From: Planctomycetota bacterium
Lineage (GTDB): Bacteria > Planctomycetota > Planctomycetia > Pirellulales > Pirellulaceae
NCBI GenBank assembly: GCA_014238905.1
Contig: JABAAE010000005.1
Span: 1-64,000, forward strand
DNA: 64,000 nucleotides
Reading direction: 5' to 3'
Part shown: positions 16,620 through 24,757 of the stretch, one piece after another
Numbering within the stretch: position 1 is the stretch's first letter
Layout: each line of letters opens with the position of its first letter
Notes under the pieces: generated by a model
Told to the model about the DNA's origin: nothing
Seen by the model: only the letters and a program-made list of their open reading frames with translations
The model's database searches: none
Program-made: the position numbers and the translations under genes

Positions 16620-18458
16620 ATGAAGACCATGGATTTGATGGCAAGCTTGACGATATTCCGAACCGGTACCACTCGATTTTGGTTGGCGGTGATGGTCGCG
16701 GCGTTGTGCCTGATTGAGAAACGGGGAGAAAGCCAACTAACCAATTCGGAAGAATATGTTGTTTTGACCGATGCCCATCGAGATTCGCTAGAGACACTGG
16801 CTTTACGCTGCGAGGAATTGCAGAGGTCTGCCTTGGCGGAGTTCACTCGAAAATGGATTGCCGGTACCGATCCCTCGCGGACCTATTTCTGGTGGAACCC
16901 CGCCCTGGGTGGCCCGCTGTTGCCAAAGATTTCGGATCAGACCGACGAGTATTGGCTAAGCCGGTTTAGGGATGCCAAGAAGAAATTTGCAAAAGACCTC
17001 TTCTCGTTAGCGGAAAAAATGATCGCCGATGGTGAGCCTGGTTTAGCCTACAGGACCGTGCACCAGGCCCTTTTTAATGATCCTCAGCAACACAATGCGG
17101 CCAGGGTCTTGGGACAGGATTCACAAAAATCAAAAATCCGTTTTTATGATTATCGGAAACGTGAAAAAGACCTGCCCGACGGTGCGGTTAAACGTTATGA
17201 AACCGACTATTTTTCGATTTACACTACGATCGATGAAAAAATGGCGATTTCTGCGGCGAAAAAATTGGAACGCTGGCAGGCAGTGTGGCGGCAGTGTTTT
17301 TTTGATTACTGGGCGCCCAAGGGATGGTTGGAACGACGCTTTAAGACGGATGCCAAGCCGATTCGTCGATCGAAAAAATTTAGAGTCGTTTTGTATCGAG
17401 ACCGAAACGAATACATCCGGAAACTGGCCAAAGAGAATCCCGGTGTCGAAGTTTCGGTCGGGTTTTATTCCCCTCAGGCCAAAACATCCTATTTTTATGT
17501 TGGCGACAAATCGTTGGAATCCACCTGGGTCCACGAATTGACACACCAGCTAATGTACGAATCCATCCCGGTTTCATCATCACCCCGTTTGGACTCGTCG
17601 ATATGGGCGATCGAAGGAATCGCCATTTACATGGAGTCGCTCATGGAATTTGAAACCTTTGCCAGTCTAGGGGGGCAGGACGCTGAGCGGCTGAGCTATT
17701 GCCGTTATCACTTTTACCGTGAGGGGTTTTGGCTGCCATTGAAAGACCTCAGTACCCTTTCCAAGGCTGAGTTGGTGCGTCATCCCGAGGTGGCCGCCCT
17801 TTACTCGTTCTCAGGTTCTGTTTTTCATTACCTGATGCCACGAAGGGACGTTCAGCAGGATTTATTTAAATTTTTGAAATTGGCTCATCAGGGAAAGAAT
17901 ACTCAGCTGGTTTTTGGCGATCTTTTTCAAAAAGTTGATTTCGAAACCGATTTTAAGCGGTTTTTGAAAGTGGATCGAAAGAAGATGGAAGCCTCCTTGG
18001 TGAAACCTTCTGCCTACAAATTTCTCTATCTGGGGAATTCGGATGTCGACGATGGGACGGTGAACCTGCTAAAAGGGGCGGTTCATCTTCAATCCCTTTG
18101 CCTGGGCCAAACGAGGGTCACCGATGAGTGCCTTTTGGCAATTGAGGGGTTTCCGGCATTGAAGTTTCTGGATTTGGAGCGGACCAGGGTCACCGACCGG
18201 GCGGCATTGTCGATTTCAAAGCTTCAGAAAATGGAAGAGCTTGATTTAACAACGACCTTGTTTTCAGATGCCGGGATCAGTCGATTGAGACCCCTGGAGG
18301 CGCTGGAAACACTTTGGTTGGGTGGCACTCGGGTGTCAGATGACTCGATCCCCGGGCTGTTGGCATTGCCTTCTTTGTCCCAACTGGATATCAGAAAATC
18401 GGAAGTTTCGGCAAAAGGAAAAACTCAACTTAGCGTTAAGCTGACTTTGGTCGAATGA
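16620..18458 (+). CDS. Exported HExxH metallopeptidase-like protein with C-terminal leucine-rich repeats
   Basis: The 612-residue protein has an N-terminal hydrophobic segment (about residues 20-33) suggesting export or anchoring. The central region carries a zinc-peptidase signature, WVHELTHQLMYE (His305, Glu306, His309), followed 26 residues later by IEGIAIYMES, whose Glu332 could be the third ligand as in gluzincin peptidases of the DUF1570 type. From about residue 465 to 605 there are leucine-rich repeats (LQSLCLGQTRVTDECLLAI, LKFLDLERTRVTDRAALSI, LETLWLGGTRVSDDSI). The repeats likely mediate binding. The fusion is unusual. The start could also be ATG 16629 or 16638. Confidence 0.8.
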   Translation: MKTMDLMASLTIFRTGTTRFWLAVMVAALCLIEKRGESQLTNSEEYVVLTDAHRDSLETLALRCEELQRSALAEFTRKWIAGTDPSRTYFWWNPALGGPLLPKISDQTDEYWLSRFRDAKKKFAKDLFSLAEKMIADGEPGLAYRTVHQALFNDPQQHNAARVLGQDSQKSKIRFYDYRKREKDLPDGAVKRYETDYFSIYTTIDEKMAISAAKKLERWQAVWRQCFFDYWAPKGWLERRFKTDAKPIRRSKKFRVVLYRDRNEYIRKLAKENPGVEVSVGFYSPQAKTSYFYVGDKSLESTWVHELTHQLMYESIPVSSSPRLDSSIWAIEGIAIYMESLMEFETFASLGGQDAERLSYCRYHFYREGFWLPLKDLSTLSKAELVRHPEVAALYSFSGSVFHYLMPRRDVQQDLFKFLKLAHQGKNTQLVFGDLFQKVDFETDFKRFLKVDRKKMEASLVKPSAYKFLYLGNSDVDDGTVNLLKGAVHLQSLCLGQTRVTDECLLAIEGFPALKFLDLERTRVTDRAALSISKLQKMEELDLTTTLFSDAGISRLRPLEALETLWLGGTRVSDDSIPGLLALPSLSQLDIRKSEVSAKGKTQLSVKLTLVE

Positions 18459-18830
18459 TAGATTTTCCTCGGTTTAAGGGTTGGGGTGACGCTTTTATTC
18501 GGTTGGCCGTGCCGGTTGAACAGATATTTAAAATGGCCTTCGCGTGAGAGGTGAGTCCCCTTTTGGTAGACCAGTAAGAACCGATTCTGTAGACGGCCCG
18601 AGGAGCGAGGGTGGTGGTTTTTATGGAAAGTGGGCAAAACCTGGACCCAAATAGGCATTTGGGGGTTCAAATGGTAGGACGAATCCATGCAAAAGGGTCG
18701 CCTCAGAGGTTTCTTATCAATCCCGTGTTCGATGGTGCAACCGGCGCAGTAACGGCCGCTGTCAGATGGCGTTAGCTCTGATTCAGGCGACTTCGGGTCA
18801 CGGTGATGATTCTGCCGACTGAGGCGGTCT
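18459..18830. other. Intergenic, no gene supported
   Basis: This lies between the convergent HExxH/LRR and GroES-like genes. A long minus-strand frame (18425-18931) overlaps both neighbours and has no motif, so it is treated as chance. Confidence 0.4.
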
Positions 18831-19154
18831 TTAGTCAGAATGATTGGCATCGCGGCGGAAAACGGCCACGACATCCTCAACTGGAACGACAAAAAGTGCG
18901 TTATCGCATTCAAAATCGACCGGAATGGCACTTTTTGGATGGAACAAGACCTTGTCGTACTGCCTTAACGGCACATCATCATCGTTTTCCACGGCGGCCG
19001 AAATTGTCACGATTCTACCCGTAATAGTCGGGATTTCCGCCGCATCGGGGAGGGCGATCCCCCCCTTGGTTTCTCTTTTTGGGTCGTCTTTTCGTACCAG
19101 GACCCGTAGGCCAATTGGTTCAACGTACTCAAAATCAGCTTTCTTCTTACCCAT
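18831..19154 (-). CDS. Divergent GroES/Cpn10-like co-chaperonin
   Basis: The 107-residue product matches the Cpn10 fold: IGLRVLVRKDDPKRETKGGI (GroES usually has LxDRVLVKxxExExKTxGGI), then LPDAAEIPTITGRIV and LRQYDKVLFHPKSAIPVDFE. The mobile loop and the beta-barrel segments are in order, but many conserved residues differ, and there is a highly acidic middle (VENDDDVPL). No groEL follows, so this is an isolated paralogue. It could cap one of several chaperonins or serve another role. Confidence 0.75.
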   Translation of the reverse strand: MGKKKADFEYVEPIGLRVLVRKDDPKRETKGGIALPDAAEIPTITGRIVTISAAVENDDDVPLRQYDKVLFHPKSAIPVDFECDNALFVVPVEDVVAVFRRDANHSD

Positions 19155-19295
19155 AGAGCTTCAATAACCGAAAAAAAATCTCTGTTGAAGTTGCACTTGA
19201 AATCCTAACGAATTATGCCAAAATTGTCTGTTTGAGATTTTGCCGGGCGCCCCGGTGATTCGTCAAGAGACACAGTTCAATACTTGAGATAAATC

Positions 19296-19580
19296 GTGGC
19301 AGATATTTTAACCGTTACCAAAAGAGAAGCTACCGGATCAAAAGAAATGCGGAGGCTTCGCCAAGACAAAAAAACTCCAGGTATCTATTATGAACCAGGA
19401 AAAGAAAGCATTGCCTTGTCGGTTTCGACCAAGGAAATCGAGGCAATCGTGAGTCGAGGCTCGCGGGATGTTGAATTGCAAGGCGACTTAACGTCCAATG
19501 CCACGATTAAAGCACTGCAGTGGGATGCTTTTGGTTCCACGGTATTGCATGTCGATTTGACTCCAGTAAAGAGCGAATAG
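19296..19580 (+). CDS. rplY: 50S ribosomal protein L25, short form
   Basis: The product binds 5S rRNA in the large subunit. The 94-residue protein has the conserved N-terminus (TVTKREATGSKEMRRLRQ) and the PGIYYEPG turn, then VSTKEIEAIVSRG, and ends with LHVDLTPV. It is the short form without the C-terminal CTC extension found in many bacteria. The start is GTG at 19296. It is the first gene of a plus-strand block that runs through pth, rpsF, ssb and rplI. Confidence 0.85.
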   Translation: MADILTVTKREATGSKEMRRLRQDKKTPGIYYEPGKESIALSVSTKEIEAIVSRGSRDVELQGDLTSNATIKALQWDAFGSTVLHVDLTPVKSE

Positions 19581-19613
19581 TAGAAGCGTATTTTTTGAGT
19601 ACCTGTTATTGAG

Positions 19614-20261
19614 ATGGGTAACGACATGAAAATGATTGTGGGTCTCGGTAACCCAGGTCAACAGTATGTCGGAACTCGCCACAATATCGGTTTCGAGGTC
19701 TTAGGCCGGTTGTCGCAAAAAGTTTGTGCTCCTCCACCGAAAGCAAAGTTTCAGGGTGAATTCACTGAAATTCAGCTTCGGACCGAAAAAATAATTTTGT
19801 TGTGTCCGTTGACTTTTATGAATTTAAGCGGGCAGTGCGTTAGCCAGGCTGCGAATTTTTATCGAATCGATCCGGTCGATATCTTGGTGGTCTGCGATGA
19901 TTTTAATTTGAGTTTGGATAGACTTCGTTTTCGAGCATCTGGATCTTCCGGAGGCCAAAACGGTCTGAATGATATTATTAACCGCTTAGGTACACAGGAT
20001 TTTCCCCGGCTGCGAATCGGGATTGGTCCAGTGCCTGAGAGGTGGAATCCAGCCGATTTTGTACTGGGTAAATTCCACCGAGAAGATTTAGATCGCGTCG
20101 ATTCCACCGTGGATCGGTGCGTCAAAGCGATTGAAGAATTTGTCGAGTTTGGAATTGGGCATTGTATGAACCAGTACAATCGCGGGTCCGAATCTCGAAA
20201 TAAAAAAAATGTCAGCAATTCAACGGAATCGCCTAAATCAAAGGGTGATTCTGGGGATTGA
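19614..20261 (+). CDS. pth: Peptidyl-tRNA hydrolase
   Basis: Pth frees tRNA from peptidyl-tRNAs that drop off ribosomes. The key residues are present: GLGNPG (Asn), GTRHNIGFEVL (catalytic His), CPLTFMNLSG (Asn), VVCDDFNL (Asp) and GSSGGQNGLNDI (Asn). The last motif has Gln where most Pth have His (GGHNG). The family N-terminus suggests that the ATG at 19626 is the real start, four codons in. The protein ends with a Ser/Lys-rich tail beyond the core. The gene directly follows rplY. Confidence 0.93.
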   Translation: MGNDMKMIVGLGNPGQQYVGTRHNIGFEVLGRLSQKVCAPPPKAKFQGEFTEIQLRTEKIILLCPLTFMNLSGQCVSQAANFYRIDPVDILVVCDDFNLSLDRLRFRASGSSGGQNGLNDIINRLGTQDFPRLRIGIGPVPERWNPADFVLGKFHREDLDRVDSTVDRCVKAIEEFVEFGIGHCMNQYNRGSESRNKKNVSNSTESPKSKGDSGD

Positions 20262-20452
20262 CCATTCGGACCTTTCGATCGTGAACGGTGCCGAAAATCG
20301 AAGCGGACATGGAATTGCGGCTAATGCGTTGGTTAAACGCTTAGATGGATGTTTAAGATAACCTTTTTTATATGAAAAATTAACGAACGACCGATATAAA
20401 ATCGAATCGCTGGAACGATTACTCGTTTGTTGAAAAGTGGAGATGATTAGCG

Positions 20453-20845
20453 TTGGCAACAAAAAACTATGAATGCATGTTTGTTTTGGACTCGAATCGA
20501 TACGCTCGAGACCAGACGGGTGTTGCAAAAAAATTGGACGAAGCGATCGAAGAACTGGGCGGGACGGTTTTGGCTAGTCGTCTTTGGAATGAACAAAAGC
20601 TTGCTTTTCCGATCAACGGTCATCGCAAGGGAAGTTATTGGTTGATGTATTTTTCGATGGAAAGTACATCCCTAACCGATCTTAATCGACAGTATCAATT
20701 AAATGATAATGTGATGCGGCACCTGATTATTAGTGTTGACGAGAGGCTGATTGAGACATTGGTCGCGATTGCCAAGGGAGAAGCAGCTCCGATTAAACAT
20801 GAAATTGAATCGGCTAATTCAGCTGTTTCCAGTCAGAGATATTAG
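20453..20845 (+). CDS. rpsF: 30S ribosomal protein S6
   Basis: S6 is a small-subunit ribosomal protein. The 130-residue product has the core YECMFVLDSNRY, GGTVLASRLWNEQKLAFPI and RQYQLNDNVMRHLIISVDE. The start is a TTG at 20453, with ggag about ten bases upstream. It is followed by ssb and rplI. In many bacteria rpsR lies between ssb and rplI; it is not here. Confidence 0.93.
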   Translation: MATKNYECMFVLDSNRYARDQTGVAKKLDEAIEELGGTVLASRLWNEQKLAFPINGHRKGSYWLMYFSMESTSLTDLNRQYQLNDNVMRHLIISVDERLIETLVAIAKGEAAPIKHEIESANSAVSSQRY

Positions 20846-20884
20846 TAAACGTTTTTCGAACCGCCTCTTCAGGAGATGTGATCC

Positions 20885-21325
20885 ATGGCAAGTTTTAACC
20901 GGGTGATCCTGGTTGGGAACCTAACCAGAGATGTTGAGCTTCGATATACACAGGGTGGTACTGCCGTGACCGAGGCAGGAATTGCTGTTAATGATCGAGT
21001 GAAGCGAAATAACGAGTGGGTAGATGAAACTACCTTTGTGGATGTAACGCTGTGGGGTCGAACGGCAGAAGTTGCTAGTGAATACTTGAGTAAAGGGTCG
21101 TCGATATTAATCGAGGGCCGCCTCAAACTTGATTCCTGGGAGCAAGAAGGGCAAAAACGGTCGAAGCTCAGGGTTGTGGCGGATCGGATGCAAATGTTAG
21201 GTGGTAAATCCGGCGGCGGTAAATCAGGTAATTTTGATTCCAATCCCGGGTATTCAAACCAGTCAACACCCTCACCAGAACAACATTCTTCTGGCCAACA
21301 GGAGGAAACGGACATCCCGTTTTGA
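20885..21325 (+). CDS. ssb: Single-stranded DNA-binding protein
   Basis: SSB coats single-stranded DNA and recruits repair and replication proteins. The N-terminal OB domain is clear ([53 protein letters not shown]). The tail is Gly/Ser/Gln-rich and ends in the conserved acidic tip DIPF that binds partner proteins. A good ribosome binding site (aggag) precedes the ATG. It sits 39 bases after rpsF. Confidence 0.96.
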   Translation: MASFNRVILVGNLTRDVELRYTQGGTAVTEAGIAVNDRVKRNNEWVDETTFVDVTLWGRTAEVASEYLSKGSSILIEGRLKLDSWEQEGQKRSKLRVVADRMQMLGGKSGGGKSGNFDSNPGYSNQSTPSPEQHSSGQQEETDIPF

Positions 21326-21440
21326 TGTCTGGAAGGAAATGGACCGGAACAAACTGCATTCGGTTACGATGATTCAAGCTTTTATTCGCCATGGGCGAAA
21401 ATAACGATAACGACAAACGAAAACGACAACGGATAACGAA

Positions 21441-21974
21441 ATGGTTCAGCAAAAAACAAAATCGCGTCGAAAAAACGGTGCAGGTTTTAAGCGTCTTCCC
21501 AAAGGCGCTAATGGTGGTATTGAATTGCTCTTGATTCAATCGGTTGACAAGCTTGGGAAACAGGGCGATGTCGTTGAGGTAAGAGCTGGTTTCGCCAATA
21601 ATTATCTGCTTCCGCAAGGATTAGCAACCATCGCGACGGATCACCATAAGCGGATGGTCGATAAACATCGTGAAAAATTGCAGCAATTGGAAAAAGACCG
21701 TGTGCAGCGGCTTCGCAATCAAGCTGAGCAGATTTCTAAACTATCGGTCACCATTGAAGCCAATGCCAATGACGAAGGTCACCTGTATGGAAGCGTTGGA
21801 GCCGCGGAAATTGTTGCTGGCTTGAAGCAAAACGATATTAATCTCGTGCCCGACCAAATCAGGCTAGAGGGTGTGTTAAAGGAATTGGGTCTCTACACCG
21901 TCAAAGTCAAGCTTCACCATGACGTGGAATCCGAACTCAAAGTATGGGTGGTGCCATCGGTCGTTGAAGAGTAA
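21441..21974 (+). CDS. rplI: 50S ribosomal protein L9
   Basis: L9 binds the base of the L1 stalk region. The 177-residue product carries the family core IELLLIQSVDKLGKQGDVVE and GFANNYLLPQGLAT followed by the long helix and a C-terminal domain ending LKVWVVPSVVEE. Compared with the usual start (MEVILLEDVDKLG), it has a basic extension of about 24 residues (MVQQKTKSRRKN...). The extension could be real or the start could be downstream. The gene is 115 bases after ssb. Confidence 0.93.
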   Translation: MVQQKTKSRRKNGAGFKRLPKGANGGIELLLIQSVDKLGKQGDVVEVRAGFANNYLLPQGLATIATDHHKRMVDKHREKLQQLEKDRVQRLRNQAEQISKLSVTIEANANDEGHLYGSVGAAEIVAGLKQNDINLVPDQIRLEGVLKELGLYTVKVKLHHDVESELKVWVVPSVVEE

Positions 21975-22049
21975 TCCTTTGACGGGGCTGGATTCCTTGA
22001 GAAAAGGAAAAAGTCAGCAGTCGCGATGAGTCACTTTCGAACGAACAAG

Positions 22050-22081
22050 CAACGACGAGGAGCACCTTGTCGTTGTTTTTT
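22050..22081 (+). terminator. Rho-independent terminator after rplI
   Basis: An 11-base stem (caacgacgagg with ccttgtcgttg, one G-T pair) with a 4-base loop is followed by tttttt. It lies 76 bases after the rplI stop and would end the ribosomal block before dnaB. Confidence 0.85.
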
Positions 22082-22211
22082 CATGCTCGGAACGGGTTTC
22101 GTTTGGATCATAGGGACCGGTTCAACCTTCTCCTCATCGGGTATAGACTGGTGATAATGTTTTACGGTGGCGTTTCACCTTAAGTGAGTGGGCTATTCAA
22201 GGGATGGATGG

Positions 22212-23663
22212 ATGGCGGTTGAGACAAAAAAAACAAAAAAACGAGTAGAAAAGAAATCTGCGGATGTTTTTGACCGTCGCCCACCGGTGAATACCGAAGC
22301 GGAGCGAGCGGTCATTGGCAGTATTCTGATGATGCCGGATTGTTGTGATGACGTCATCCTGGTCTGCCGTTCCGAAGATTTTTTCGACGATGCCAATCGT
22401 AAGGTTTTCGAACACCTGAGCGAAATGCATTCGTCCGGGCAAAAAATCGACCCGATGCTGCTGCGGGAACGACTAAGGTCCAGTGGAGACTTTGATCTGA
22501 TCGGGGGAGCATCCTACCTGATCGAATTGATGAACACTGTGTCGACGCCGGCGCACGCTACGCATTATGCCAAAATCGTCAGAGAGAAAGCGACATTTCG
22601 TTCTTTGATTACGGTCAGTTCCGAAATCATGCAGAGTGCCTATGATGATGGCGCTGATCCCAAGGAATCATTGAGCCAGGCGGAACAAAAGATATTTTCC
22701 ATCCTGGATGAGCGATCTTCATCCGCGATCCGACCTGCTAAAGAAATCCTGCATGAGGCGATTGACCGCATTGAAGCCAGGCTCAAAGGGGAGCATACCT
22801 CGGGTGTGGTGGGAACGGGATTTTCCGACTTTGACCAGTTGACCGGGGGGCTTCACGCCAGCGAACTGATCATCCTTGCTGCTCGTCCAAGTATGGGGAA
22901 AACAGCCTTGGCGATGAATGTTGCGGAATACGTAGCGATGCGGGAACAGGCGCCGGTTCTTTTTGTGAGTCTGGAAATGTCATCCATCGAGCTGATTGAG
23001 CGGATGCTTTGTTCGACAGCCAAAGTGGACGGGCATCGTTTGCGGAACGGAACGATCCAGAATGAAGACCGAAAAAAGCTGGTCAAGACGGCCGGAGAAC
23101 TCAGCGAGTGCCCTCTTTTTGTGGATGATTCGCCTAGTCGGACGGTTTCCGAAATAGCGGCGGCTGCGAGAAGAATTCAGCGACGACAAAAGAGCCTTGG
23201 ACTGATTGTCGTGGATTATTTGCAACTGATTGAGCCTGATAATTCCAAGGATCCTCGTCAGGAACAAGTCGCCAAAATTGCCCGTCGTCTAAAAGGACTG
23301 GCGAGAGAACTCAAAGTCCCACTGCTTTGTTTAGCGCAGTTAAATCGGCAGGCCGAGACGTCTGGTGATCATCGGCCTCGTTTAAGCCACCTTCGAGAAT
23401 CGGGGGCCATCGAGCAGGATGCTGATGTGGTGATGTTTGTCCACCGTGAGGAGTATTATGCACGGGGTGAAGATCAGGAAGCCGTTGCGGGGCAGGCTCA
23501 AATATTTATCGAAAAACAGCGAAATGGTCCGACCGGCGATATCGATCTATTGTGGAAAAAACAATACACCCGGTTTGAAGACCGGGCTCCAGACCGATTC
23601 GATGAGTTTGACGATTACAATGCTGGGGCATCCACCGGTGTTGGTCACGCCGATCCGTTTTGA
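22212..23663 (+). CDS. dnaB: Replicative DNA helicase DnaB
   Basis: DnaB unwinds DNA at the replication fork. The product has the N-terminal domain (RRPPVNTEAERAVIGSILMM) and a RecA-like helicase domain with Walker A ARPSMGKTALAMN, the Walker B region LIVVDYLQL, and the motif HLRESGAIEQDADVVMFVHR. The frame opens with a GTG at 22188, but the ATG at 22212, preceded by aaggg, is preferred. It has its own upstream terminator and probably its own promoter. Confidence 0.95.
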   Translation: MAVETKKTKKRVEKKSADVFDRRPPVNTEAERAVIGSILMMPDCCDDVILVCRSEDFFDDANRKVFEHLSEMHSSGQKIDPMLLRERLRSSGDFDLIGGASYLIELMNTVSTPAHATHYAKIVREKATFRSLITVSSEIMQSAYDDGADPKESLSQAEQKIFSILDERSSSAIRPAKEILHEAIDRIEARLKGEHTSGVVGTGFSDFDQLTGGLHASELIILAARPSMGKTALAMNVAEYVAMREQAPVLFVSLEMSSIELIERMLCSTAKVDGHRLRNGTIQNEDRKKLVKTAGELSECPLFVDDSPSRTVSEIAAAARRIQRRQKSLGLIVVDYLQLIEPDNSKDPRQEQVAKIARRLKGLARELKVPLLCLAQLNRQAETSGDHRPRLSHLRESGAIEQDADVVMFVHREEYYARGEDQEAVAGQAQIFIEKQRNGPTGDIDLLWKKQYTRFEDRAPDRFDEFDDYNAGASTGVGHADPF

Positions 23664-23827
23664 ACTAGCCGGTGAATCCGGCACCCGGAAGTTTGGATAA
23701 TTGACCAGGTTTGGAAAACTGACCCGGTTCTTGCAGCAGGCATCGATTCGACTGTTCGAGAAGATATCTTGGTGAGTTCTCTTCTCGAGTGGTGAAACGG
23801 ATCCACGTCCTGGTGGGCTCGCTATTG

Positions 23828-24436
23828 TTAGGGATTCTTCTTTTTGGGTTTTGTGTCGTCCGTGCCTGAATTGTCTTTCTTCTCGGCAGCCTCTTTTTTT
23901 GCTCTATTGCGAGGGAGGTCAAATCCCTTCTTCAGGATCGCAGCGGGGTCGATTCCTAATTCAATCTGACGTTTTAAATTGAAGATTCTCTCGTCCTTGA
24001 ACGATCCAACCATGGAATATTTTTTATATATTTCGAACGCCTGCGGATTTTTCTCCCTTAACTCATCCTCTGAGGAGGCCTTCGCGACTTCCTGAACCTC
24101 GATTGAGATGACGACTTTTGATTCGCCGGTGGCCTTTGGAAATGATGTCACATGCATATGCAATTCAGGGTGTTTTTCCTTAAGCTGTTCCATCTCGTTG
24201 GGGCCATAGACCGTAGAGAAATGGACTTCTAGACTGTCGTCGGCTCCCTTTTTGATGACGTAGCTATTTCCGTTTTCCCTGACCTTGGTGACTTTGATGC
24301 CATTTTGATTCGAAACCGAAATGGTCCGACTGGACCCCTTGGTGTTACCGATGCCGAATTGGAGGTTGATTTGGGCGGATCCTACCGCGGAAAAGCAGAG
24401 CAGCAACAGTCCAGTAGTCCATGGGGTGTTTTTCAT
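23828..24436 (-). CDS. Secreted hypothetical protein with basic tail
   Basis: The 202-residue product has a signal peptide (MKNTPWTTGLLLLCFSAVGSAQ) and a mature domain with FGIGNTKGSSRTISVSNQNG, SYVIKKGADDSLEVHFSTV and HVTSFPKATGESKVVISIEV, then a helical part and a strongly basic C-terminal tail (RNRAKKEAAEKK and DTKPKKKNP). The family is not recognised. The ATG at 24436 starts the signal peptide; the frame extends upstream without a ribosome binding site. It is convergent with dnaB. Confidence 0.6.
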   Translation of the reverse strand: MKNTPWTTGLLLLCFSAVGSAQINLQFGIGNTKGSSRTISVSNQNGIKVTKVRENGNSYVIKKGADDSLEVHFSTVYGPNEMEQLKEKHPELHMHVTSFPKATGESKVVISIEVQEVAKASSEDELREKNPQAFEIYKKYSMVGSFKDERIFNLKRQIELGIDPAAILKKGFDLPRNRAKKEAAEKKDNSGTDDTKPKKKNP

Positions 24437-24757
24437 TTGATTGCTCAAAAAAATGTGTGAAAGAGTCGGCATTGAAGCCGCCGGGAAAAATCAGGATAAA
24501 CCAGCCAAAGGTGCCGTATAGTTTAACCGCAATGAAGTGTTTTGTGTTGTTTTTGTAGCCTTGGAATTCGCCAACCAAACTGGTCGGTGCTCGATGGTGG
24601 ACTTGGCAGTTACGGCGTACCCCAAGGTGGTGATGACAATTTTTAAATCGATAAAATCGGGGGTAATGTTGAGCGGAATCAAGGATCCTGACTACTGAAA
24701 AGGGGCGGACAATGTTAACTTGGTGGGTGTCGTTCTTCCATTAATTCTGCCTAAATC
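24437..24757. other. Intergenic, no gene supported
   Basis: This holds the divergent promoters of the secreted protein and miaB. Two short minus-strand frames (24345-24578 and 24491-24682) lack motifs and overlap the neighbouring signal peptide region. Confidence 0.4.

Noticed and set aside
18425..18931. 168-codon minus-strand frame overlapping two genes
   Set aside because: It overlaps the ends of the HExxH/LRR and GroES-like genes in other frames and has no motif, so it is a shadow frame.
24345..24682. Two minus-strand frames in the leader of the secreted hypothetical gene
   Set aside because: They overlap the signal peptide region of the called gene and lack motifs or ribosome binding sites.
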